Assembly: GCF_000231445.1 (NCBI RefSeq)
Contig: NZ_AGFR01000003.1
Span: forward strand, 124,001-188,000
Direction: 5' to 3'
Length of the DNA stretch: 64,000 nucleotides
Source of the DNA: Commensalibacter intestini A911
GTDB taxonomy: Bacteria > Pseudomonadota > Alphaproteobacteria > Acetobacterales > Acetobacteraceae
Part shown: positions 17,507 to 27,356 of the stretch, piece by piece
How the letters are laid out: each line of letters starts with the position of its first letter
How positions within the stretch are numbered: position 1 is the first letter of the stretch
Translations under genes and position numbers: made by a program
Notes under the pieces: model-generated
Told to the model about the DNA's origin: nothing
Seen by the model: only the letters and a program-made list of their open reading frames with translations
Database searches by the model: none

Positions 17507-20244
17507 TATTGTTGTTTCCCTAGTTGCTTTAGCAAGGCAGAAACATGAACTTGATCTGCTTTATAGCTGCCTGTTAATGCATACATCACCAAGTTTAATC
17601 CAAAACGATAGCTTAAATTACGTTGTTGATCGGTGTTTGGAAAAATTGGATATACAGGGTTATTATCTGCTGTTATTGCCCAAGCATGTGCCCAATCATT
17701 TTCCCCAACGATGACAGAGCTCACCCCATCATTGACCAAAGGGTTACTTTGAGCAATCCAGACAGGCATGGCATCATATCGTCCAGGAAAATCATGTAGG
17801 ATATAGAATGTTCTGCTGAGTAAATCTTTATCAGATAATTGTGATAAAGCAGGGATTTTAAGCCCCTCAGTTGCATTCTTTAACGCTTGCGACGTGCCAG
17901 AGGCTTCACCGGCGAATTGATCAGGGTGTGATGCTTCGATGCTAGAACTTGCATCATGACCTTGTGTATCTAAAATCAGTAACCCGCCATGTGCAAGATA
18001 GTCGTTTAATGCGTCGTTTCGTTTAGGATCAGGCTGTAATTCCGCTGTGATTGGCCAATAAAGAAGAGGATAAAAGGCTAGTTTATCTTTGGTTGGATCA
18101 ACACCTTCGGGGGAGGATAGCTGTAGAGAAGTTTTTTCATTAATAAATTGAGATAAGCCTTCTAACCCTTGTTTTGAAGCTAAATTAACCGCAGGATCAG
18201 GGGTCAGAATATATGCTAATCGTGTATTTAACGCAGCTGGTGGAACGGATGTAGAAGTCGTAGATTGAGCGAAAGTATTGTTGCTAAGACAACTCAAAGC
18301 AAGGATCATAATCATTGTTGAGCTTTTAATTTTATTGATATAGCCACGTAAGAATAGGCTGGCTAGAATATCTGCTAAAATCAAAATAATACTCATGATA
18401 ATGAATAAACTACCCAACGTATATGATAGAGAAACACTGCCTAATGTAATGACTTTTCCAATAGGTTTAGAAGCTTTTAGGCTAGAAATATGATCCCCTA
18501 AATTAACAGCAATATTGGTTCCTGTATTGCCGTATAATCCTGGTGGATGCTCAGGGGAAATGACAAGATTTTGCAATTTATCAAAAGAGATCGATTTTGT
18601 ATAAGGGGACGGGGCTTGTAACGCACCATGACCATTTAAAGTTAAAATAGGATTTAAGACTTCTCCAGTCTGTGTGGATTGCACACCAAAAGAGAGTTCA
18701 ATTAAACGATCTAACATATCTTCGAATAAACTAGAAAGTGGTAAGGAAGACCAGTCAGGAGTACTATTTGTGTGAAATAAAATGATTTGCCCTTTACCAA
18801 CAGAACGGTGGGTAACTAGAGGAGTGCCATCTTCTAACTTTGCCCAAACATATTTATCATTGTCTAAAGCTGGCTTAACCAAGATTTGTCTATTAATGGT
18901 TACATCTTGAGGAATGGTTAAGCCATTAAAAGGAGAATCTTTGGAGAAAGAGGCTATTTTTTGAGGCTTTTCCCAAGTCATTGCTCCGCCTAATTCTCTG
19001 GTGCCTTGCAACAAAGGAAGCGGAATTAAAGGTGTTTCTTGTTGATTTAAGGTGCTGCCGGCCAGTAAGTCACCAGAGAAACGAATGAGCATTCCTCCAT
19101 TTTCTACCCAGCTTTGGAGTTCTTTTTCAGATTGTGGATCGGAAAAAACTGTATCTGGCGCAATAATGACTGATAAAGGTTGGGATAAGAGTTGATGGAT
19201 AGAGCCTTCTTTAAGATCTCCCAAAGGTGTCAGTGCTTTTTTAAGATAATATAAAGAGCCAGTAAAAGGGGTATTGGTATTATTCGAAGCAGAGATAAAA
19301 CCAATAATATGTTTTCGGTTATGTGCGTCTAAAAGGTAAACACCACCAGCTCCAGCATAATTTGCAATTTGTAGATAATCGACTTTATTTCGAGCTTCTA
19401 AAGGAAGGGTCAGGTCAATATCACTCTGTGATGTATTGGCAGGAATAGATTTTTGTATAGAGGTGAGTAACATTCCTTGTTGCGTATAAGCTTGCAAGGT
19501 TATTTGTTGTGGAATAGGGCGAGGGAGTAATGAAATAGATTGCATAAAGCCATTTTGTGTAGGGCTATTTTTAGTCAATAAAAGTGTTGATATATTACCC
19601 TCTTGAGGACGAATTTCGTATAAATTTGTATGGTCTGTTAGTTTCTTTTGAAAAGCTTGATCATCCTGATGTTGAATGCCATCAGAGAAATAATAAATTG
19701 TTTGATAATGGTTGGCTTTATTTAAAATTTCCGCTGCTTTTTGATGCTCAACAGGCCAAGCCATGGGTTGCAATCCGTTAAATTGCACGGCAGCAGAGGT
19801 ATTATCAGATAAAGTTGTGATTTTTAACGCTGTATTTTGTTCATTCGGTGCGGTTAAGAGTAAATGCACAGGTGTATTTTTTTGTTGAGCTTGCGTTAAA
19901 ACTTGTGCTGCATCGTCAATCAATTGAGACCATTGTGGGGCAGATGCCCATCCATTATCGATAACCAGTAAAATAGGATCTTTTGAGTGTTGTAAAGCAA
20001 GATTTTTTGAAGGTAAAACTGGTCTAGCCAAACCAATAATTAACAAAGCCACAGCAAGCAAGCGTAATAAAATTAACCACCAAGGTGCATGCACGGACTC
20101 TTGAGCCTTGGTTTGCAGTTGGTGCAATAATTGAATAGGCGGAAAAGATTGCTCTTTTGGGCGTGGAGGTGTCGCTCTTAAAAAGAACCAAATCAGAGGA
20201 AGAACGAGCAATGCGAATAAGAGGTAAGGGGTCAGAAAGATCAT
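17506..20244 (-). CDS. BatA/DUF4159 domain membrane protein
   Basis: This 912-residue inner-membrane protein has an N-terminal BatA-type module (TM about 5-22 and 57-77; PYLLFALLVLPLIWFFL then LRLLAVALLIIGLARP). A degenerate vWA-like region follows, where VIDNGWASAPQ replaces a MIDAS. An amidotransferase-like central part and further TM segments (about 615-640 and 650-668) come next. A C-terminal DUF4159 domain (about 680-905) contains HGGLLILDTQG and FYILHDFPGRYD. This fusion is typical of Alphaproteobacteria. It overlaps the DUF58 gene by 4 bp and the next gene by 1 bp, so the operon is tightly coupled. No enzymatic activity is established for the family. Confidence 0.85.
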   Translation of the reverse strand: MIFLTPYLLFALLVLPLIWFFLRATPPRPKEQSFPPIQLLHQLQTKAQESVHAPWWLILLRLLAVALLIIGLARPVLPSKNLALQHSKDPILLVIDNGWASAPQWSQLIDDAAQVLTQAQQKNTPVHLLLTAPNEQNTALKITTLSDNTSAAVQFNGLQPMAWPVEHQKAAEILNKANHYQTIYYFSDGIQHQDDQAFQKKLTDHTNLYEIRPQEGNISTLLLTKNSPTQNGFMQSISLLPRPIPQQITLQAYTQQGMLLTSIQKSIPANTSQSDIDLTLPLEARNKVDYLQIANYAGAGGVYLLDAHNRKHIIGFISASNNTNTPFTGSLYYLKKALTPLGDLKEGSIHQLLSQPLSVIIAPDTVFSDPQSEKELQSWVENGGMLIRFSGDLLAGSTLNQQETPLIPLPLLQGTRELGGAMTWEKPQKIASFSKDSPFNGLTIPQDVTINRQILVKPALDNDKYVWAKLEDGTPLVTHRSVGKGQIILFHTNSTPDWSSLPLSSLFEDMLDRLIELSFGVQSTQTGEVLNPILTLNGHGALQAPSPYTKSISFDKLQNLVISPEHPPGLYGNTGTNIAVNLGDHISSLKASKPIGKVITLGSVSLSYTLGSLFIIMSIILILADILASLFLRGYINKIKSSTMIMILALSCLSNNTFAQSTTSTSVPPAALNTRLAYILTPDPAVNLASKQGLEGLSQFINEKTSLQLSSPEGVDPTKDKLAFYPLLYWPITAELQPDPKRNDALNDYLAHGGLLILDTQGHDASSSIEASHPDQFAGEASGTSQALKNATEGLKIPALSQLSDKDLLSRTFYILHDFPGRYDAMPVWIAQSNPLVNDGVSSVIVGENDWAHAWAITADNNPVYPIFPNTDQQRNLSYRFGLNLVMYALTGSYKADQVHVSALLKQLGKQQ

Positions 20245-21236
20245 GTTAATCTTGGATTGCTTTTATTTGATAAAATATTCCATGCTTGCAGCAAAGTCTG
20301 CGCAGCATTACGATCAGAAAAATCACAAAGCATAGGAATACCTACATTTTGACTCAGTTTTTTTAGCTTATTTTGATGGTCAGTCCATAACGCTTCATAA
20401 TCAATAGAAGATTGCGTAGAGTTAGATAAAATCAGCCCTTCTTCGCCTTCCATTCCTGTGAATTGTAAGCGTCCTTTGAAAGGTAACTCTTTTTCTGCGG
20501 GATCAGCGACTTGTATTAATAAAAGATGACTTGGACGTTGTGCCATTTTCTTTAAAAACTCAGCAAGTTCTTCATAAGGATATAAAAAATCGCTGATTAA
20601 TACCGTCCATGAATGAGGGGAAACATGTTCTGGCATCGGAAAAGGGGTGGCCGATGGACTGTGAACAGAGCGCGTTAATTGTTCAGCCAATGGATAGAGT
20701 TGATGCGTGCCTCTGAAACTATTTATTTGTTGGTTAGGAAGCAATAAACGCACTCGTTCCCCGCCATTTAAAAGCAAAGAACTGAGGGTTAGTCCTAATA
20801 AAAAAGCTCTATTTTGTTTAGTTGGTAAATCGGATTTGGAATGCCACTGCATAGATCCAGACACGTCACACCATAAATATAAAGTTTGTGTGTTTTCTTC
20901 TTCTGTTTCTTTGACGTAGGCTTTGTTGCCTTTGGCAGATTTACGCCAATCGATCGCTTGAATAGATTCCCCAGGCAGAGCATGGCGATATTGCCAAAAT
21001 TGACTGCCTTGACCTGCACGTTTACATCCATGACTGCCTGCCAATACGGTTCTGGCGATTTTATGAGAAGCCAGTAATAAGTCAGGCAAGCTATGGGCAA
21101 GATGCTCTGAGGAAGGAACAATTGAACTGAGTGCTGTGGTCTGATGAGGTCGTGATGGCGCATCAGAGGAGGAGCCTCTTAAATGGTGAGAAGCCCCTTT
21201 GTGAAAGAGTCGTGACCACCAAGAACCTGTCATCAT
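20241..21236 (-). CDS. DUF58 domain protein
   Basis: The 331-residue product carries the DUF58 core (about residues 85-150) with AIDWRKSAKGNKAYVKETE, followed by a vWA-like domain starting WCDVSGSM, which keeps the D-x-S-x-S MIDAS pattern. Proteins of this family are encoded beside MoxR AAA+ ATPases and are presumed to be their partners. It starts 3 bp after the MoxR stop codon (ATGATG gives two possible starts one codon apart) and overlaps the BatA/DUF4159 gene by 4 bp. The N-terminal 45 residues are Ser/His rich and variable. The function is inferred from context only. Confidence 0.88.
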   Translation of the reverse strand: MMTGSWWSRLFHKGASHHLRGSSSDAPSRPHQTTALSSIVPSSEHLAHSLPDLLLASHKIARTVLAGSHGCKRAGQGSQFWQYRHALPGESIQAIDWRKSAKGNKAYVKETEEENTQTLYLWCDVSGSMQWHSKSDLPTKQNRAFLLGLTLSSLLLNGGERVRLLLPNQQINSFRGTHQLYPLAEQLTRSVHSPSATPFPMPEHVSPHSWTVLISDFLYPYEELAEFLKKMAQRPSHLLLIQVADPAEKELPFKGRLQFTGMEGEEGLILSNSTQSSIDYEALWTDHQNKLKKLSQNVGIPMLCDFSDRNAAQTLLQAWNILSNKSNPRLT

Positions 21237-21238
21237 GA

Positions 21239-22264
21239 TTAGACTGCTTTTTGTAGAAGATTTTGGATAATATCATCCAATTGTATATTTTCTGCTCTAG
21301 CGGCAAAGGTTAGGGCAATACGATGTCTTAATACCGCAGGGGCAAGGGCGATCAGATCTTCTTGGTTGGGTGCTAAACGGCCATTTAACAAAGCACGCGC
21401 ACGGACGAGTAACATTAATGCTTGAGCTGCTCTGGAACCAGGCCCCCATGCGATATTTTGTTGAATAAATGGATCTTCGCTGCTTTCTGGTCGAGCATTC
21501 CGAACAAGGCGTAAAATACTATCGACTAAGTTTTCCCCGATAGGTAGTCGTCTGACCAATGATTGTGCTTGAATAAGCATTTCTGAGGTTATAACAGGTT
21601 GTGCTTTTGCTTCATTGGCGCCAGTTGTTGCCAATAGCATTGCTTTTTCAGTATTAAGGTCTGGATAAGAGAGGTTTACTTGCACCATAAAACGATCTAA
21701 TTGAGCTTCAGGTAAAGGGTAAGTTCCTTCTTGCTCAATAGGGTTTTGTGTTGCTAAAACATGAAAAGGTGCAGGAAGAGGGTAATCTTTTCCAGCAATT
21801 GAAATATATTTTTCTTGCATGGCTTGCAGCAAAGCAGATTGTGTCCGAGGGCTGGCACGGTTAATTTCATCAGCCATTAATAGCTGACAAAAAACAGGGC
21901 CGGGAACAAATCGGAAACTACGTTTACCTTCTGCATCTTCGTCTAAAATCTCACTTCCTGTAATATCCGCAGGCATCAAGTCTGGGGTAAATTGTACACG
22001 CTTCGCGGACAATCCCATAACCGTTGCCAATGTGCTGACCAGTTTTGTTTTTCCAAGCCCAGGGGCTCCGACCAAGAGCGCATGTCCACCACTTAAAACA
22101 CTGGCAATAATTTGCTTGATTTCTTCTTGTTGTCCATAAATGACACGACTGGTTTCTGTCAGAACATTCGCCAGATGAGGCCCAAGCGTATCGGCAAGGT
22201 GTGTATCATCAGAAAGAGGATCATTATGCTTAGCGTCAATGGGAGTATTTTCTAAAGAAGTCAT
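21239..22264 (-). CDS. MoxR-family AAA+ ATPase
   Basis: MoxR ATPases act as chaperones that mature or assemble partner complexes containing vWA proteins. The product (about 341 residues) has Walker A GAPGLGKT (about residue 70), Walker B LLMADEINRA, sensor 1 in HVLATQNPIEQEGTYPLPEA, the arginine-finger region AQLDRFM, and the C-terminal lid domain. I chose ATG at 22264 over a GTG two codons upstream; neither has a strong ribosome site. It is the first gene of an operon with DUF58, DUF4159 and vWA proteins, an arrangement that fits the MoxR proper subfamily. The 285-bp region upstream presumably holds the promoter. Confidence 0.92.
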   Translation of the reverse strand: MTSLENTPIDAKHNDPLSDDTHLADTLGPHLANVLTETSRVIYGQQEEIKQIIASVLSGGHALLVGAPGLGKTKLVSTLATVMGLSAKRVQFTPDLMPADITGSEILDEDAEGKRSFRFVPGPVFCQLLMADEINRASPRTQSALLQAMQEKYISIAGKDYPLPAPFHVLATQNPIEQEGTYPLPEAQLDRFMVQVNLSYPDLNTEKAMLLATTGANEAKAQPVITSEMLIQAQSLVRRLPIGENLVDSILRLVRNARPESSEDPFIQQNIAWGPGSRAAQALMLLVRARALLNGRLAPNQEDLIALAPAVLRHRIALTFAARAENIQLDDIIQNLLQKAV

Positions 22265-22561
22265 GTGCACTCAATTAAAGGGTTAAGATTAAAACAAATA
22301 GCGAATAAGAAAGTTGCATTTTGCAGTATAAAATATAGTAAGAGCATACTGCAAGTTTTGTAAAATATTTTAAAGCAATTTATTAAGAAAAATGAATTAT
22401 TTGAGCTTTCAGGTCGCCTGTATCAATATTAATCTTTGTATTCTGTGTCGTTATATTCCTTTACCATTCTAATGCTCTAATAATAAATTTGTCATATATT
22501 TATAGAAATGATCATTTATGATAAATTGAGTTAATTCTCATCATATGTAATGAAGGTAAAA

Positions 22562-23032
22562 ATGAAAAAACTCTTACTTGCGCTCTCTATTATTGCTTTA
22601 CCTTTAACCGCTATGGCTGCTGATAAACCAGACAGAATGTCAGATGCCACGATTGATGCTGCTGTTAAAAAATTTGGCCCAAGCTTTTGTGCTAAAACAG
22701 TCAATGGTATTAAAGATGCTGCTGAAAAAGTATATGATTGTTATCAAAAAACACCAAAAGATAGCCCAAATTTGGAAATTTGTTTCTTAGGTGATGGAGC
22801 CGTAAGATCAATAATACGACCACTAACAGAAAAAGCTGAAGCCTTAGGAAAAACTAACCCTTTTGAAAAAATTACTTATTTTTCAAAACCAAACATTACA
22901 AAAAGAATAGAAGAAAAATATAATTTTCCAAAATATAAAAATTATACAAATGAAGAAAAATTAGATTATCAGGTTAATTCTATAAGATTATTTGCTAATA
23001 AAGCTAATGCATCCTGTAATCCTTCACATTAA
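22562..23032 (+). CDS. Small secreted four-cysteine protein, unknown function
   Basis: I do not recognise a family. The 156-residue product starts with a clean signal peptide (KKLLLALSIIALPLTAMAA, cleavage near AMA-AD). The mature part (about 137 residues) has four cysteines, in SFCAK, YDCYQ, EICFL and ASCNP, consistent with two disulfides, and is rich in Lys and Asn. ATG at 22562 is preferred over one four codons upstream because GAAGG lies 5 bases before it. It stands alone between the divergent MoxR operon and the tRNA nucleotidyltransferase gene. Its base composition is even more AT rich than its neighbours, hinting at fast evolution or recent acquisition. Confidence 0.7.
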   Translation: MKKLLLALSIIALPLTAMAADKPDRMSDATIDAAVKKFGPSFCAKTVNGIKDAAEKVYDCYQKTPKDSPNLEICFLGDGAVRSIIRPLTEKAEALGKTNPFEKITYFSKPNITKRIEEKYNFPKYKNYTNEEKLDYQVNSIRLFANKANASCNPSH

Positions 23033-23104
23033 TTAATTATAAAAATGCTAATTTAGTAAAATAGTATTATTTTATAAAGCTCAGTGCGTGGAAAAAGGTT
23101 GTTA

Positions 23105-24301
23105 ATGAGTATCTTGGAAAAACTATCTTGTATCAACGCACTCAATCAATTGTGGGATTATTTACCTCAGGCGCGTTTAGTCGGCGGGGTTGTCAGGGAC
23201 TTATTAGCCAATAAACCAATTGCAGATATTGATATTGCAACCCCAGAGCCACCAGAAACTGTGATGGCAATTTTACAAAAAGCTGGAATAACAGTTATTC
23301 CTACGGGACTGTCTCATGGAACAGTCACTGCGTTGATTGATCATACGCCTTATGAAATTACCACGTTACGTAAAGATATCGTCACAGATGGTCGGCATGC
23401 TCAAGTCGTATGGACTGATGATTGGCAAGAAGATGCTGCGCGTCGAGATTTTACGATGAATGCGATGTTTTGTGATCGAGATGGAAAGATCTGGGACTTT
23501 TATCAAGGGCAACAAGATCTTTTGTCTGGAACAGTGCGTTTTGTAGGGAACGCAAAGGAACGTATTGAAGAGGATGTTCTTCGTTCTCTACGTTTTTTTC
23601 GTTTTTATGCACGTTATGGAAAAGAGCCCATTGATACAGAAGCCGTAATAGCAATTCAACAAACAACATATTTGTTGAAAACGCTTTCTGCGGAACGTGT
23701 GTGGTCTGAAATACAGCGGATATTAATTGGGCCTATGGCGGATGGTATCGTGCAGCAGATGGATCAATATGGTGTGTTGAAAGAGATATTACCTTCTGGA
23801 TATCAGCTTCCTTTTTTTCAAAAACTGGTTCAGTTAGGTGCTCCTCAGGATGCGGTGTTACGGTTGGCTAGACTAGTTTCTGCATCAAGTCAGATTGTTG
23901 CTAAACAATTACGATTATCTCGGAAACAAGAAAAATTATTATGGGCATTTCAACAAGATTCTGAGGTAAGTCTCGAGAATACAGAGATTCAAAAACGTCA
24001 ATTAAGAGCAGAATATGATTTGGAAGTTTTAATCGGGCAAAGTTGGATAAAACAAACCGCTTCCGTCATAGTAGAGGATTCTGAAAAATGGAACCAATGG
24101 AGGCATTCTGTTTCGTTAATTGAACGTCCTATATTTCCTGTGATGGGGCAGGATTTAATCCAATTGGGAGTTCAGCCAGGGCCTGTCATCGGTAATACTT
24201 TAAAAATCATTAAAGATTGGTGGTTACAGAATGGTTGTTATTCTTCCCAAGAAGAATGTTTAAAGTGGTTTAAAAGCCACAAAAATGAAAGAATAAATTA
24301 A
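23105..24301 (+). CDS. cca: CCA tRNA nucleotidyltransferase / poly(A) polymerase family
   Basis: This enzyme adds or repairs the 3' CCA of tRNAs (or adds poly(A) in the pcnB branch). The 398-residue product has the class-II nucleotidyltransferase head (about residues 20-140) with LVGGVVRD and the DxD metal site in IADIDIATPEPP, then EEITTLR-like substrate residues (YEITTLRKD) and AARRDFTMNAMF. A helical neck/body follows with RIEEDVLRSLRFFRFYARYG. I chose ATG at 23105, which has AAAGG 6 bases upstream, over a GTG 7 codons earlier. Alphaproteobacterial CCA enzymes have this size. No HD domain is visible. A poly(A) polymerase role cannot be excluded from sequence alone. Confidence 0.88.
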   Translation: MSILEKLSCINALNQLWDYLPQARLVGGVVRDLLANKPIADIDIATPEPPETVMAILQKAGITVIPTGLSHGTVTALIDHTPYEITTLRKDIVTDGRHAQVVWTDDWQEDAARRDFTMNAMFCDRDGKIWDFYQGQQDLLSGTVRFVGNAKERIEEDVLRSLRFFRFYARYGKEPIDTEAVIAIQQTTYLLKTLSAERVWSEIQRILIGPMADGIVQQMDQYGVLKEILPSGYQLPFFQKLVQLGAPQDAVLRLARLVSASSQIVAKQLRLSRKQEKLLWAFQQDSEVSLENTEIQKRQLRAEYDLEVLIGQSWIKQTASVIVEDSEKWNQWRHSVSLIERPIFPVMGQDLIQLGVQPGPVIGNTLKIIKDWWLQNGCYSSQEECLKWFKSHKNERIN

Positions 24302-24393
24302 ATCATTTAATTCTTGTCAATAAAGAGGTAAATAAGTGACAACGACATCGTAAGACACGGTGATTTTGTAATTATATTTAAAGAAAATATATA

Positions 24394-26193
24394 GTGACTG
24401 CTATTTCAGACAAACCAATCCCAAAGAATAAAAAGACGATTTTATCACGCTTATTAGGGAATAATCCAAGCTGGCCATATATGCAGCGTTTGTGGAAGGA
24501 AGAAATTCGCCTTCATCCCAAACGTATTCTTGTTATTTTTATCTTAACGATGATCATGGCAGGATTAACGGCTTTGTATCCATTGGTGATTAAACGTGCT
24601 TTGGATATGTTTAGGGATAATGACCCTAGGATTTTGTATCAAGTTCCGTTACTTGTGGTAATGGTTACGGCTGCAAAGGCAGCTTCACAATATGGTCAAA
24701 CGTTGGCTATTCAAGGGTTAGTACTAGTTGTTATCCGTGGATTGCAAAAAAAGATGTTTTTGCATCTAGTGCGCTCGGATATTGCTAAAGTTGAAAGAGA
24801 AGCCCCAGCACAATTAGCATCACGATTTACAACGGATGCTTTGTCTATACGTGAGGCAATGATTAGAGTTGTAAATGCTTTTGGTGATAGTATTACGGTT
24901 GTTGGCTTGATTGCTTCTATGTTCTATATGGATTGGGAACTAAGTTTAATTGCAGCTTTGCTTTACCCCATTGCAGCAGTTCCAATCCAAAAGCTTGGAA
25001 AAAAAGTTCGTCGTGCGTCTGGTAATATGCAAGAGCAAGTTGGGAAGACCGCAGCGTTATTAAATGAAACATTTGCTCAGTCCAGGACCGTGCGCGTTTA
25101 TGGGATGGAAGAACGTGAGATTGAGCGTGCAGGAAAATCTTTTGAGCAGCTTTATGATGCGACTTTAAAAATTATTAGTGGTAGAGCTAGAGTAGATCCA
25201 ATTATGGAAGTTCTAGGAGGCACGGCTGTTGCTGCTGTATTAGGATTTGCTGGATGGCGTGCTGCGATGGGTGGAGCAACCCTAGGGGATTTCTCTGGTT
25301 TTGTTGCTGCGTTATTGTTGGCTGCAAGACCATTGCGTGCTTTGGGCTCTTTAAATGCAGCGATGCAAGAAGGAATTTCAGGGTTAGATCGTATCTTTAA
25401 AGTGATTGATGATCCAATTGAAATTATTAACAAACCGAATGCTATTTCCTTACCTGAAGGAAAAGGAAATCTTAAGTTTGATGATGTACATTTCATTCAT
25501 CCTGGCCGTCATTTGGGATTGCAAGGATTGGATTTTGATGTTGAACCTGGATTGACAGTGGCTTTGGTGGGCCCTTCTGGAGCTGGAAAGTCAACGGCAC
25601 TGACATTAATTCCTAGATTACATGATGTTCAAAAAGGACGAATTTTGTTTGATGGAGTAGATTTGCGAGATCTTAAGATTAGTGAGTTGCGCTCTGAGAT
25701 CGCTTATGTTCCACAAGATCCACTTTTGTTTGATATGTCCATCATTGATAATATTTTGATTGGTAAGCCACATGCATCTGAAGCAGAAATACAAGAAGTG
25801 TTAGATGGTGCTGCGATTAATCAATTTGTTCACAATTTACCTAACGGATTAAATACGAGAGTAGGACATGGTGGACAACTCTTATCAGGCGGACAAAGAC
25901 AACGTGTTGCGTTGGCCAGAGCGTTATTAAGAAATCCCCGTTTATTACTCTTAGATGAAGCAACCAGTGCTTTGGATACAGAGAGTGAATATATGGTGCA
26001 ACAAGCTTTGGCCAAGTTACGAAAAAATCGTACAACGCTGATTGTTGCCCATCGTTTATCTACGGTACGTTCTGCAGATTTAATTTTTGTAATGTGCGAT
26101 GGTATGGTTGCTGAATCTGGTAGTCATGAAGTATTAATGGATCAAAATGGATTATATGCAAGATTAGTACAGACACAGGATTTAAATCGTTAA
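24394..26193 (+). CDS. ABC exporter, MsbA-like (fused permease and ATPase)
   Basis: This 599-residue half-transporter has six TM helices (about residues 40-320) and a C-terminal ATPase with Walker A GPSGAGKS (about 395), signature LSGGQRQRVALARAL, Walker B LLLLDEATSALD and the H-loop VAHRLSTVR. Homodimers of this class flip lipids or export drugs. The GTG start gives a cytoplasmic N-terminus ahead of an elbow helix (WPYMQRLWKEEIRLHP). The ribosome site is weak (AAAGAAAATATATA). It may be the lipid A flippase MsbA: the window also encodes LPS transport genes elsewhere, but no kdsB/lpxK neighbours are here. It lies 62 bp upstream of emrA, so the three genes may form one export operon. Confidence 0.85.
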   Translation: MTAISDKPIPKNKKTILSRLLGNNPSWPYMQRLWKEEIRLHPKRILVIFILTMIMAGLTALYPLVIKRALDMFRDNDPRILYQVPLLVVMVTAAKAASQYGQTLAIQGLVLVVIRGLQKKMFLHLVRSDIAKVEREAPAQLASRFTTDALSIREAMIRVVNAFGDSITVVGLIASMFYMDWELSLIAALLYPIAAVPIQKLGKKVRRASGNMQEQVGKTAALLNETFAQSRTVRVYGMEEREIERAGKSFEQLYDATLKIISGRARVDPIMEVLGGTAVAAVLGFAGWRAAMGGATLGDFSGFVAALLLAARPLRALGSLNAAMQEGISGLDRIFKVIDDPIEIINKPNAISLPEGKGNLKFDDVHFIHPGRHLGLQGLDFDVEPGLTVALVGPSGAGKSTALTLIPRLHDVQKGRILFDGVDLRDLKISELRSEIAYVPQDPLLFDMSIIDNILIGKPHASEAEIQEVLDGAAINQFVHNLPNGLNTRVGHGGQLLSGGQRQRVALARALLRNPRLLLLDEATSALDTESEYMVQQALAKLRKNRTTLIVAHRLSTVRSADLIFVMCDGMVAESGSHEVLMDQNGLYARLVQTQDLNR

Positions 26194-26255
26194 AGTACGA
26201 TCATATATCATTATGTAACTTATTCAAAATTACCGAAGGCTGAAAAGGAAAATCA

Positions 26256-27356
26256 ATGGCGGATGCAGGGGAAGTGATGGATCAACAGTCCGTTTCTGCA
26301 AATGAAGAGACTGGGAAAAGCAAAGCTAATCCTTTGAAAAAGTTTCTGATTATTGGAGTATGTTGCTTATTAGTCATTGGCGCAGGCATCTATTGGTGGC
26401 TAACCCGTGATGACATTGATACAGATGATGCGTTTACAGCAGGACGAATTGTTTATATCGCACCACATGTCAATGGATATGTAACGGATCTTTTGATCAA
26501 TGATAATCAATTTGTGCATAAAGGTGATTTGTTATTAAAAATTGATTCCAGAGATTATGAAGCTGCTAAAAAAGAAGCCGAAGGGAATTTAATTCGTGCT
26601 CAAGGGCAGTATATTGCGTCTCAATATATGTTAGAAGTTGCTAAGAAGAACTATCCTGGTCAGTTGAAAGTTGCTCAAGGTCAATTGGGAATTGCTAAAG
26701 CTCAGGCGTTTAAAGCAAAAACGGAATATGTCAGACAGCATAGTATTGTCAAAGCTGCCACTACACAACAAGCCATTGATAATGCAACAGCAGCGTATGA
26801 ACAAGCAAAAGCTGAAATTATTAAAGCAGAAGGTAATTTATTAATTGCTCAACCTGTGGAAGCGAACATTCAAACAAGCAATAGCCAAATTAATGAGCAA
26901 AAAGGAGCATTAGAAGCCGCTGAAGCGAAATTAAGACAGGCTGAGTTAAATGTAGGATGGACAGAAGTCAGAGCACCTCATGATGGTTGGATTTCAAAGC
27001 GGAATGTTGAGCAAGGAAATTATGTAACAACAGGTCAGTCAATTTTGGCGATTGTAGAGCCTGAAGTGTGGGTGATTGCGAATTATAAAGAAACACAAAT
27101 TACTAATATGAGACCTGGACAAAAAGTAAAAATTGAAGTGGATGCTTATCCATTCTTAAAATTAAAAGGGCATATTGATTCTTTACAAGCAGGTACAGGT
27201 GCTGTCTTTAGTGCGTTTCCTCCTGAAAATGCAACGGGGAACTATGTTAAAATTGTTCAACGTGTTCCTGTTAAAATTTTAATTGATGAAGGGTTAGATC
27301 CAAAGATTCCATTGGCATTAGGATTATCTGTTACTCCAACGGTTTATACAAAATGA
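26256..27356 (+). CDS. emrA: HlyD/EmrA-family periplasmic adaptor
   Basis: This adaptor links the EmrB-type MFS pump to an outer-membrane channel. The 366-residue product has a cytoplasmic tail, one TM helix (about residues 29-50, FLIIGVCCLLVIGAGIYWWL), then the EmrA hallmark DIDTDDAFTAGR. A lipoyl half (HVNGYVTDLLINDNQFVHKG), an alpha-helical hairpin (about 105-225), and the second lipoyl half with WTEVRAPHDGWISKRNVEQG follow. The stop overlaps the emrB start by 4 bp. AAAGGA precedes the ATG. No TolC-like gene is adjacent; the NodT-like protein at 2910-4457 or another channel could serve. Confidence 0.92.
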   Translation: MADAGEVMDQQSVSANEETGKSKANPLKKFLIIGVCCLLVIGAGIYWWLTRDDIDTDDAFTAGRIVYIAPHVNGYVTDLLINDNQFVHKGDLLLKIDSRDYEAAKKEAEGNLIRAQGQYIASQYMLEVAKKNYPGQLKVAQGQLGIAKAQAFKAKTEYVRQHSIVKAATTQQAIDNATAAYEQAKAEIIKAEGNLLIAQPVEANIQTSNSQINEQKGALEAAEAKLRQAELNVGWTEVRAPHDGWISKRNVEQGNYVTTGQSILAIVEPEVWVIANYKETQITNMRPGQKVKIEVDAYPFLKLKGHIDSLQAGTGAVFSAFPPENATGNYVKIVQRVPVKILIDEGLDPKIPLALGLSVTPTVYTK

